The notes beneath the pieces were generated by a model that ran no database searches, was not told the origin of the DNA, and saw only the letters and a program-made list of their open reading frames with translations. 11,035 bases of DNA from a candidate division NC10 bacterium SPGG6 (GTDB lineage Bacteria; Methylomirabilota; Methylomirabilia; Methylomirabilales; CSP1-5), in contig LXTG01000100.1 of the NCBI GenBank assembly GCA_001643535.1, positions 1-11,035 on the forward strand, given 5' to 3'. A program made the position numbers and the translations under genes. Positions 1 through 6,415 of this stretch are shown here, in pieces. Numbering within the stretch: position 1 is the stretch's first letter; each line of letters opens with the position of its first letter.

Positions 1-1436
1 TGATTCGATCGCTGCTTCTGTCCACGTTGCTATTCTCGGCTGTGATGTTGCTCCGTCCCGCCGAAGTGTTGGCGGCCAGGAAGACCTCAACCACCACCCG
101 CCAGCATCAAAAGAGAGTGGCGGTGACCATCTACAACGGCAACTTGGGCCTGGTGAAGGACATTCGACAGATCCAGTTGCCCACAGGGATTCACGACCTT
201 CGGTTCATGGATGTTGCTGCTCAGATCAACCCCGCCACCGTTCACCTCAAGTCCCTCACCGATCCGGGGAAGCTCAGGATCCTCGAACAGAACTACGAAT
301 ACGACCTTCTCAATCCCCAGAAGCTTCTCGAGAAATATGTCGGAAAAAGGGTCAAGCTCTGGGAAAAGAATCACTACACCGGAGAGGAGCGACAGGTCGA
401 CGCCCTTCTCCTGAGTGTGAACGGCGGTCCCATCTATCAGATTGATGGGGCCATCTATCTTAACTATCCTGGCCGAGTGATTCTCCCCTCGATCCCGGAG
501 AATCTCATTGCCAGGCCAACGCTGGTCTGGCGGCTCCAAAACTCTCGCGCGCGTTCTCAGGTGATCGAGGCGACCTATCTCACCAAAGGAATCACGTGGC
601 GTGCCGATTATATCCTGACGCTCAATGCGAAAGATGATCGAGGGGATCTGGCCGGTTGGGTCACCATTGATAACCGGAGCGGGGCCACCTACAAGAATGC
701 CATGCTGAAACTGGTGGCGGGTGATGTGAACCAGGCCAGGGGGGAGCGGGAGATGGCCGATGCCATGCGAGAGATGGCCGCCAGGACCAAGGTCGCGAAA
801 CAGGCTTTTCAGGAAGAGGGGTTTTTCGAGTATCACCTCTATTCGCTCGACGGCAAGACGACGATCAAACAGAATCAGTCCAAGCAGATCAGCCTCCTCA
901 GCGCCCCCGAGATCCCCATCCGGAAGGAACTGATTTATTACGGGGCCCAACACTACTACCGGAATCGGTACGGGAAGCCTATCTCGAACCAGAAGGTGGG
1001 GGTGTATTTGGAAGTGGCCAACAGGAAGGAAAATCACCTGGGCATCCCGCTTCCGAAGGGGATAGTTCGGGTGTACAAGGCGGATCGCTCCGGGAGCCTG
1101 CAATTCATCGGGGAAGACCGCATCGACCACACCCCCAAAGATGAAAAGGTAAAGATCAAAATGGGAGAGGCCTTCGATGTGGTGGGAGAGCGGATCCAGA
1201 AGGATTGGCGCAGGATCGCCTCGGGAGTCTACGAGGTGGCGTGGGAGATCTCTCTGCGTAACCACAAGGACGAGGAGGTAGAGGTGACCGTGGTTGAACC
1301 GATCCCGGGGGACTGGCAGGTGCTGTATTCCAGCCATGCCTACGAGAAGGTGGAGGCCCACACGTTACAGTTCCCGGTGAAGATCCCCAAAGAGAGTGGG
1401 GTCAAAGTCGCCTACCGGGTCCGCCTCACGTTTTAG
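1..1436 (+). CDS. Exported DUF4139-domain protein (start codon cut by the left edge)
   Basis: Secreted protein of unknown biochemical role, probably periplasmic or envelope-associated. The first window bases are TG followed in frame by ATT CGA TCG, so the start is most likely an NTG codon whose first base lies just outside. That gives a normal signal peptide: MIRS, a Leu-rich core, then AEVLA-A, with cleavage near residue 25-26. A TTG at position 27 is also possible but would delete the positive N-region. With the outside start the protein has 478 residues. Family features I recognise are VTIYNGNLGLVKD near residue 42, a Tyr/Asp-rich YEYDLL segment near 100, WRADYIL near 200, LVAGDVN near 240, and a C-terminus of beta-rich repeats ending YRVRLTF, all typical of DUF4139. 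No membrane segment follows the signal peptide. The long reverse-strand reading frame here is a shadow. I am confident of the family; its function is unknown. Confidence 0.87.
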   Translation, partial: IRSLLLSTLLFSAVMLLRPAEVLAARKTSTTTRQHQKRVAVTIYNGNLGLVKDIRQIQLPTGIHDLRFMDVAAQINPATVHLKSLTDPGKLRILEQNYEYDLLNPQKLLEKYVGKRVKLWEKNHYTGEERQVDALLLSVNGGPIYQIDGAIYLNYPGRVILPSIPENLIARPTLVWRLQNSRARSQVIEATYLTKGITWRADYILTLNAKDDRGDLAGWVTIDNRSGATYKNAMLKLVAGDVNQARGEREMADAMREMAARTKVAKQAFQEEGFFEYHLYSLDGKTTIKQNQSKQISLLSAPEIPIRKELIYYGAQHYYRNRYGKPISNQKVGVYLEVANRKENHLGIPLPKGIVRVYKADRSGSLQFIGEDRIDHTPKDEKVKIKMGEAFDVVGERIQKDWRRIASGVYEVAWEISLRNHKDEEVEVTVVEPIPGDWQVLYSSHAYEKVEAHTLQFPVKIPKESGVKVAYRVRLTF

Positions 1437-1748
1437 GACTCGTCTTGATTGGCCGAGGGAGGGGCGTCCCTGCCCACGGGCGGGGTCGCACCCTCTTGCT
1501 GTTTGTCCCTAAGCAGCACTCGCAAACTCCTCACTTCGAGCCTTTCCGTAGGAGCCCGGAACCCTTCGGGCCCGCGGCGATCCTGATTGGTCGGAAGGTC
1601 TTCGGACTCCCGGCAATGTCGCTCAGGGCCTGCACGTGCTGCCTTTTCTTCTCATACCTCTTGACTTCATCAGGAATACACGGCTAGCCTGGAGAAGGAT
1701 GAGGCGGCGAAAGCAGAAGGATGAATTAGAAAAGGTGGGAGGGGAGCC
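1437..1748. other. 312-bp intergenic gap, no convincing gene
   Basis: The reading frame covering 1445-1687 on the plus strand has no ribosome-binding site, an Arg/Pro-rich low-complexity start and no recognisable domain, so I do not call it. A short GC hairpin at 1468-1485 (CCCTGC, loop CCACGG, GCGGGG) sits about 30 bases after the DUF4139 stop and could help end that transcript, but no T-run follows. A second small hairpin, GCCCG/CGGGC, lies near 1555-1572. The last 60 bases are purine-rich and end in the GGGAGGGGAG ribosome-binding site of the cyclase gene. No clear sigma70 promoter was found; a TTGACT near 1662 lacks a matching -10. Confidence 0.6.
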
Positions 1749-2567
1749 ATGTGTCTGTCGGCCACGTTGGAGATGTTTCGATCGGTACTTTCGTCCTCTG
1801 AAACCCTGAGCTGGATGGGGATGGGCTTCGCGACCGTGGCTCAACGATCCCGCGCCAGCCGCAAGGCACGGCCCGTCACGATCTCGTATGTGGTTGACCT
1901 AACCCAGACCCTCACCCCGGAATCTCCGAGTTGGCCTGGATATCCCTCCCTCGCGGTTCGTAACACCCATCACTTTGCGGCCGATGGTTTCTTCGCCAAT
2001 GCTTGGGACATCCATGAGCACAGCGGGACCCATGTAGATGCCCCCCTGCACTTCAGCGCGAAGGGCTGGTCGGCCGCCGACATCCCTGCGGAGGCCCTTG
2101 TGGTCCCCGTGGTCGTCATCGACATCCGGAGTCGGGCACGGCGGGACCCTGACGCCCAGGTGCGGGTGGAAGATATCAAGGCCTGGGAGAAAAGGCATGG
2201 GCGCGTTTCTCGTGGGGCGGCGGTGCTGATGTGGAGCGGATGGGAGGATCGAGCGGGCGACCAGGTGGCCTACCGGAATATGGACAGCGAGGGGATCATG
2301 CATTTCCCCGGGTTCAGTCAGGAGGCGGCGGAATTCCTGGTGACAGAACGGGCCATTGGCGGGATCGGCGTGGATACGCTGAGTCTCGATCACGGTCCCT
2401 CGACAGACTTCGGAGCGCACTTCGCGGTCTTGCCCTCCAACCGGTGGGGGATCGAAAACCTGGCGAATCTGGGTAAGCTCCCCCCCGGGGGTGCGACCCT
2501 CTTTGTCGGGGTCCCGCGGGTGCAGGGGGCCTCGGGAGGCCCTGCCAGGATCCTGGCCGTGTGGTAG
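1749..2567 (+). CDS. Cyclase-family metallohydrolase (kynurenine formamidase-like)
   Basis: Putative metal-dependent hydrolase of the cyclase/KynB superfamily, whose members open amide or lactone-like bonds. The substrate cannot be told from sequence. The 272-residue product carries the family metal-binding motif HSGTHVDAPLHF at residues 91-102 (His91, His95, Asp97 and His101 are the expected ligands or catalytic residues). Other family features are VVDLTQTLTP at 48-57, a W-G-Y turn at 62-65 and GVDTLSLDHG at 207-216. The catalytic domain starts near residue 46, leaving about 45 extra N-terminal residues rich in Ser, Met and Arg. Some relatives carry a Tat-type leader beginning Met-Cys, but no twin-arginine motif is present here. 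The ATG at 1749 is preceded by GGGAGGGGAG at good spacing, which supports this start. The gene stands alone, 312 bp after DUF4139 and 180 bp before the NYN gene. Family call firm, substrate unknown. Confidence 0.88.
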   Translation: MCLSATLEMFRSVLSSSETLSWMGMGFATVAQRSRASRKARPVTISYVVDLTQTLTPESPSWPGYPSLAVRNTHHFAADGFFANAWDIHEHSGTHVDAPLHFSAKGWSAADIPAEALVVPVVVIDIRSRARRDPDAQVRVEDIKAWEKRHGRVSRGAAVLMWSGWEDRAGDQVAYRNMDSEGIMHFPGFSQEAAEFLVTERAIGGIGVDTLSLDHGPSTDFGAHFAVLPSNRWGIENLANLGKLPPGGATLFVGVPRVQGASGGPARILAVW

Positions 2568-2585
2568 TTCAGGATAGACCAGGAA

Positions 2586-2619
2586 AAAGGGAAAAAGGGG
2601 ACGTCCCTCTTTCCTTCTT
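2586..2619. repeat. Imperfect palindrome with homopurine arm, after the cyclase gene
   Basis: Centred on the ACGT at 2601-2604, the left arm (A/G only) and right arm (mostly C/T) pair over about 17 positions with three mismatches and three G-T pairs. The left arm contains GGAAAAAGGGAAAAAGG, a perfect mirror repeat. The element begins 19 bases after the cyclase stop and ends in a pyrimidine-rich run, so it may act as a weak terminator for that gene. Its core AGGGGACGTCCCT is almost repeated at 1460-1471 on the other side of the cyclase gene. It could also be a dispersed REP-like element; this cannot be decided from one window. Confidence 0.45.
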
Positions 2620-2647
2620 GACGGCGTCACCAATATTGTGGTAAATA
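2618..2647 (+). promoter_or_regulatory. Weak sigma70 promoter candidate before the NYN/OST-HTH gene
   Basis: TTGACG (2618-2623) is a 5/6 match to the -35 box. With an 18-base spacer it faces TAAATA (2642-2647), a poor -10. A better -10 match, TATAAA at 2646-2651, is too far away at 22 bases. The surrounding AT-rich patch (2635-2660) is unusual in this GC-rich window and is the most promoter-like stretch upstream of the NYN gene. A transcript from here would have a leader of about 90 nt containing the hairpin at 2686-2725. Confidence 0.3.
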
Positions 2648-2685
2648 TAAAAAGAAATGGGAAGTGTGCAGGAGTGAAAGATACT

Positions 2686-2725
2686 GAGGCCCCGGGCGGT
2701 TAGGAACCGACGGGGCTTTGTTGTT
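2686..2725 (+). terminator. Rho-independent terminator or attenuator in the NYN gene leader
   Basis: GCCCCG (2689-2694) pairs with CGGGGC (2711-2716), and inside it CGGTT (2697-2701) pairs perfectly with AACCG (2705-2709) around an AGG loop. The only interruption is a GG/A internal bulge. The stem is followed directly by TTTGTTGTT (2717-2725), so both parts of an intrinsic terminator are present on the plus strand. It ends only 12 bases before the AGGAG ribosome-binding site of the downstream gene. It may stop read-through from the cyclase, or act as an attenuator if transcription of the NYN gene starts upstream near 2650. No competing antiterminator stem was obvious. Confidence 0.6.
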
Positions 2726-2747
2726 GACTATGGCATAGGAGCAGCAG

Positions 2748-3500
2748 ATGGACGACGAACGCAAGCTGGCTGTCTTCATTGATTTTGAGAATATTGCCCT
2801 GGGCGTGCGGGAGGCCAAGTATAAGTCGTTCGAGATCAGCCTGGTGCTGACACGACTGGTCGAGAAGGGCAAGATCATGGTGAAGCGGGCCTACGCCGAC
2901 TGGGAGAAGTATCCAGCGTACAAGCGGCCTTTCCACGAGGCCGCCATCGAGCTCATCGAAATCCCCCGCCGGTCGTACAGTGGCAAGAACTCCGCGGATA
3001 TCCGCATGGTGGTGGACGCCATGGATCTTTCGGCCTCCAAGGAGCATATTGACACTTTTGTCATCGCCTCGGGGGATAGCGACTTCTCCCCGCTCGTCTC
3101 CAAGCTTCGGGAGAACAATAAGTTTGTCATCGGGTTGGGCGTCAAGAACTCGTCCTCCGAACTGCTGGTCGCAAACTGTGACGAGTTCATCTACTACGAG
3201 GATCTGGTCCGGGGGATCAAGAAACCCCGGATGGAGAATCTACCTGCGAAGAAAGCCGGGGTCTTCGAACTCCTGATCGATTCCATCCTGGCCCTCTCGC
3301 GGGAGAATAAGGACATCCTCTGGGCCTCCATGGTCAAGCAGACCATGATGCGCAAGCGTCCCGACTTTAATGAGTCTTATTACGGGTACAGTACCTTCTC
3401 CAAGCTCCTCGAGGACGCGTCCAAACACCACATCGTGGAACTGAAACGGGACGACCGGAGCCGGACGTACATCATTGTGGGCTTGGGCGAAGGACACTAG
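2748..3500 (+). CDS. NYN-domain putative ribonuclease with C-terminal OST-HTH/LOTUS domain
   Basis: Predicted cytoplasmic RNA-handling protein of 250 residues. Residues 5-155 form a NYN (PIN-like, LabA/DUF88) domain with its acidic site visible: FIDFEN at 10-15 (Asp12, Asn15), KNSADIR at 80-86 (Asp84), Asp90, and SGDSDF at 108-113 (Asp110, Asp112). PIN-like folds use such aspartates to bind Mg2+ and cut RNA, so the site looks intact. After a Lys/Pro linker (157-170), residues 171-247 match an OST-HTH/LOTUS winged-helix domain, which in studied proteins binds RNA (including G-quadruplex RNA) or partner proteins. The ATG is preceded by AGGAG (2737-2741) with six bases of spacing, a firm start. 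A terminator-like hairpin sits just upstream, and a perfect hairpin begins at the stop codon. The gene appears to be a single unit. The RNA target is unknown. Confidence 0.9.
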   Translation: MDDERKLAVFIDFENIALGVREAKYKSFEISLVLTRLVEKGKIMVKRAYADWEKYPAYKRPFHEAAIELIEIPRRSYSGKNSADIRMVVDAMDLSASKEHIDTFVIASGDSDFSPLVSKLRENNKFVIGLGVKNSSSELLVANCDEFIYYEDLVRGIKKPRMENLPAKKAGVFELLIDSILALSRENKDILWASMVKQTMMRKRPDFNESYYGYSTFSKLLEDASKHHIVELKRDDRSRTYIIVGLGEGH

Positions 3501-3524
3501 CGGGGTCCGATGGTCGGACCCCGC
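3500..3524. terminator. 11-bp perfect hairpin starting at the NYN gene stop codon
   Basis: GCGGGGTCCGA (3500-3510) and TCGGACCCCGC (3514-3524) are exact reverse complements around a TGG loop. The first G is the last base of the TAG stop. No T-run follows, so it is not a classic intrinsic terminator. It may protect the 3' end of the mRNA or assist Rho-dependent termination. It directly adjoins the heptamer arrays. Confidence 0.5.
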
Positions 3525-3609
3525 GGTTCAGGGTTCAGAGTTCATGGTTCAGGGAAAAACCTGTATTCGCCTTCTTAATCCATGAACCAAGAACTATCAA
3601 CCATGAACG
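3525..3609. repeat. Inverted pair of four-unit heptamer arrays (GGTTCAT-like)
   Basis: The left array 3525-3552 is four tandem 7-mers: GGTTCAG, GGTTCAG, AGTTCAT, GGTTCAG. After a 29-base spacer, the right array 3582-3609 is four 7-mers in the opposite orientation: ATGAACC, AAGAACT, ATCAACC, ATGAACG. Reverse-complemented in order, the right array reads CGTTCAT, GGTTGAT, AGTTCTT, GGTTCAT. The variant AG-starting unit is third in both arrays, and the two arrays match at 22 of 28 positions in register. A transcript could fold into a long imperfect hairpin of about 28 pairs. GGTTCA-type short tandem repeats are, from memory, scattered between genes in several environmental bacteria; whether this is a dispersed family here cannot be seen from one copy. 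Confidence 0.75.
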
Positions 3610-3627
3610 ACGTCGCCGAAGGCGAGC

Positions 3628-3810
3628 GTGGTGGAGCAGGGACTCAAGGAAGCGATGCAGTGGATCAATGGCGAGCTCCAGGATAACCCGGGGACCAACC
3701 TCGGCCTCCTGATCGATAGGGCCAGCCAACAGTTCAACCTTACCCCCCTTCAGGCCGACTTCCTCTATCGGGAATATGCTCGAAAAGATATTGGGCAGCC
3801 GCCCGCGTAG
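3628..3810 (+). CDS. Small protein of unknown function (60 residues)
   Basis: I do not recognise a named family. The reading frame begins GTG GTG (3628 or 3631), and an in-frame stop at 3604 limits any extension. The ribosome-binding site is weak (AAGGCGAG at about 3619-3626), and an ATG at 3655 is a less likely start. The product is soluble and predicted helical: a first amphipathic helix with LKEAMQWINGEL, a NPGTN turn, then LLIDRASQQFNLTPLQADFLYREY, which resembles a small helix-turn-helix-like bundle. Composition looks like real protein, with a regular hydrophobic pattern and little Arg/Pro excess. It lies right after the inverted heptamer arrays and converges with the ABC permease gene 46 bp away. 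Its codon pattern matches its neighbours. The NYN gene on the same strand is 127 bp upstream and may be unrelated. Confidence 0.6.
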   Translation: MVEQGLKEAMQWINGELQDNPGTNLGLLIDRASQQFNLTPLQADFLYREYARKDIGQPPA

Positions 3811-3856
3811 CCGCCCGAGCGGTTCGGAAAACGAGACCCCCCCCTGGTGATCGTGG

Positions 3857-6415
3857 CTACTCGTATTTGATCGCCTCTGCGACATCGAGGCGGGAGGCCT
3901 GCAGGGCGGGGAGGAAGCCGGCCAATAGGGACGTCAGCAGGACGAGTCCAGCCGACGTCACGAGAACATGCGGGGGGAAAGAGAAGAGGAGAGACCAGCC
4001 GAAGGACTGCTTGTTGATGACGTGGATCAAAACGAGCGCCAGAAAGAAACCGATGACCACACCCAGGATCTCAGCGAGCAGGCCAAGAAGTCCTGCCTCC
4101 TGAAGGATCATCCGGAATACTTGCGCGCGAGACGCCCCCACCGATCGCAGGATGCCGATCTCCCGCTGCCGCTCTAGGACAGAGGCCCAGAGCGCGTTCA
4201 GGATTCCCAGGGCAGCCACGATCACCGCGATGATCCGAAGGGCGTACGTTACGGCAAAGGTCTGATCGAAGATTTCTAAGACCCGTTCCTTGAGGTCCTG
4301 ATTCTGCATGACCAAGAGGGCTGCCCCCTCTCCCGCCCTTTTGATCCGCCGCGCCACGGCAGCCGGATCCGATTCCGGTGTCAGATAGACCGCCAAAACG
4401 TTGATCCCCCGTTCCCCCCAATACCGGCGGAAGAGGTTTCGGTCCATGACGATCTTTCCCCCATCGGTAGCGTAGTCGTAGAAAATGCCGGCCACGGGAA
4501 AGGAGGCCGGACCGTTGGGGGTTTCGAGGATGACATGGTCTCCCTCCTGAATACCATGAGTCAGAGCACCAGTCTCGGAGATGATGATACCCTCTCCCTC
4601 TTTGGCGCGGGTGAGGACCGCGCCGGAGTCCCCCCGGAGAAACAGAAGCCTGCCGCGGGCCGCCACCACCTCAAAATCCCCGGCGGCGAGGAGGAGCTGC
4701 CGGTCCCGGAACGGGATTTTCAGTCCTGTGAAGGGGTCCACGGCAGCAATCCCTGCGATGTTGCGGACCCGATCCAGCAGGCTCGCGGGCAGAATCGCAT
4801 GGACCCCCTTGGTGAAGCGGGAGGCTGGCGTCACAATCAGATCCGCCCGGATCGTCTCCTCCACCCACATCTCGACGGTTCGGCGGAAGCTTCCGATCAT
4901 GATCGCCACACCAATCAACATGGCCAGGGCGGTCATCATCGCTGCCACCGCCACCGCATGCCGTCCCCGGTATCCTTTGAGGTGTGAAGCGACGAGGAGC
5001 CATTCGCCCCTGCCCACTCTTCTGCCAATGCGACGGACCACCGAGGCAACACCCAGGATAGCCCACGGTGTCAGTAGGGCTCCGCCCAGAATGAGTAACA
5101 CCAAGGCCAGATAGCCGAAGAGCGGAGTGTCGCCCACTGCGCCTTGCCGGGAGGCCCAGTACGCCCCGGTGAGGAACAGGAGGCCGAGGAGAGAGCAGAC
5201 AGCAGGTCCCCGCTTCTCTTCACCGGCCAGCACTGGATTGAGGGCCTCTCGGACGGGGATGTTTGCTCCCTGAAGGCTGGGATAAAGGGCTGCGACGAGG
5301 GAGAAGGAGAGGCCTAGGCCGAAGGCAAGCAGAAGGGTGGAGGGGTCGGCGTCGACCCGGGTGACCCGGACGAAGCTATACAGGTTCGAGACGGTTTGGG
5401 AGATCGTCTCGAGGACCTGGCTTGCCAGGAGGGTGCCCAGACCGAGACCGATGAGTGAGCCGACCCCTCCTAAGACCAGGGCCTCTCCGACAAAAAGGGC
5501 CACAACCTCACCCGTACGGAGTCCCAGGGAACGGAGAATGCCAATCTGCTGGCGCCGCTGGATCACCGAAAGGGAAAGAGTGTTGTAGATCAGGAAGGCT
5601 GCCACCACGAGCGCGATGGCGCTCAGGGCGTTCAGGTTCAATCGGAAGGCGGTCAGCATCTTTTCGACCTGGCGGTTGCGCTGCTCGGGTCGCTTCACCG
5701 TGAGATGCCCGGGGAGAACCGTTTCGAGCTGGGCTGCCGTTGTGTCGATCCCCGCCCCCTCCCGAAGGACGAGGTCGATTCGATCGAGCCTCCCGACCTT
5801 GTCAAAGGCCGCCTGGGCAGTGGCGATATCCATGAGGGCCAGATGTCCCTCCAGGGCTCGGGCAGGCCCTCGCGGTTCCAAAAGGCCCCGAATGGTAAAC
5901 GTACGGCGGCGGGTACCGGTCAAGAGTGTGATGGTGTCACCGGGTGTGAGGGGGTAAGTCGCAGCGAACGACCGGGAGAGAAAAAGGGTCTCCGGCTGAA
6001 GGAGTGTCTTGAGGTCGACCGCTTCCTCTTGCCGCGACAGGCGATATTCGCGGAAGGCCTCCTCGGCCAAGAGGTCCACCCCGAGGACCAAGAGCACCTC
6101 GCCCTGTCGCCCCTCCACCGGTGCAATACTCATGATGAGCGGGGCCGCATACTTGACGCCGTCCGCCTCTCGCACCTTGAGCAGGAGGGTCTCATCAAAC
6201 CCTAGCTCTCCGGCGGTAACCACTAGGGCGCTTCGGCCAGCAACCGCATTGATGGTTCTGTGGAAAGAGGCCAGAATGCTGTGGTTTGCCAGCTGGATAG
6301 CGACGAAGGCCGCGACGCCGGTGGCGATGCCGACTGTGGTGAGGGTTGCTCGTAGCGGGAACTGCTGCAGCCCGCGGCCAAGGAGGAGGAGGAGACCCCG
6401 GGCCCTACGGATCAT
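3857..6415 (-). CDS. FtsX/MacB-type ABC transporter permease (852 residues)
   Basis: Inner-membrane subunit of an ABC exporter or lipoprotein/mechanotransmission complex. It has the layout of long FtsX-family permeases. A first membrane segment lies near residues 25-45, followed by a MacB-like extracytoplasmic domain (about 50-250). A first FtsX core has segments near 262-282, 303-330 and 358-380, with the conserved RRQQIGILRSLG at 287-298. Three more segments follow at about 406-421, 432-455 and 488-510, then a second extracytoplasmic domain. A C-terminal FtsX core (about 730-850) carries ERQREIGILRSVGAS and ends VAEAIKYE. The total is about ten membrane segments, and the duplicated core matches YbbP-like permeases. 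The ATG overlaps the ATPase stop as ATGA, implying translational coupling. No periplasmic adaptor or outer-membrane partner gene lies beside it. The substrate is unknown; lipids, lipoproteins or hydrophobic molecules are typical for the family. Confidence 0.92.
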   Translation of the reverse strand: MIRRARGLLLLLGRGLQQFPLRATLTTVGIATGVAAFVAIQLANHSILASFHRTINAVAGRSALVVTAGELGFDETLLLKVREADGVKYAAPLIMSIAPVEGRQGEVLLVLGVDLLAEEAFREYRLSRQEEAVDLKTLLQPETLFLSRSFAATYPLTPGDTITLLTGTRRRTFTIRGLLEPRGPARALEGHLALMDIATAQAAFDKVGRLDRIDLVLREGAGIDTTAAQLETVLPGHLTVKRPEQRNRQVEKMLTAFRLNLNALSAIALVVAAFLIYNTLSLSVIQRRQQIGILRSLGLRTGEVVALFVGEALVLGGVGSLIGLGLGTLLASQVLETISQTVSNLYSFVRVTRVDADPSTLLLAFGLGLSFSLVAALYPSLQGANIPVREALNPVLAGEEKRGPAVCSLLGLLFLTGAYWASRQGAVGDTPLFGYLALVLLILGGALLTPWAILGVASVVRRIGRRVGRGEWLLVASHLKGYRGRHAVAVAAMMTALAMLIGVAIMIGSFRRTVEMWVEETIRADLIVTPASRFTKGVHAILPASLLDRVRNIAGIAAVDPFTGLKIPFRDRQLLLAAGDFEVVAARGRLLFLRGDSGAVLTRAKEGEGIIISETGALTHGIQEGDHVILETPNGPASFPVAGIFYDYATDGGKIVMDRNLFRRYWGERGINVLAVYLTPESDPAAVARRIKRAGEGAALLVMQNQDLKERVLEIFDQTFAVTYALRIIAVIVAALGILNALWASVLERQREIGILRSVGASRAQVFRMILQEAGLLGLLAEILGVVIGFFLALVLIHVINKQSFGWSLLFSFPPHVLVTSAGLVLLTSLLAGFLPALQASRLDVAEAIKYE

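Noticed and set aside
87..1361. Long reverse-strand reading frame (424 codons) opposite the DUF4139 gene
   Set aside because: It lies wholly antisense to a gene with clear family motifs, has His/Arg/Pro/Gly-rich composition, no recognisable domain and no ribosome-binding site. It is a codon-bias shadow.
1445..1687. 80-residue plus-strand reading frame in the first gap
   Set aside because: No ribosome-binding site, low-complexity Arg/Gly/Pro start, no domain; it runs through a hairpin-containing gap.
3525..3609. CRISPR-like array
   Set aside because: Units are 7 bases long, directly tandem without unique spacers, and no cas genes are present.
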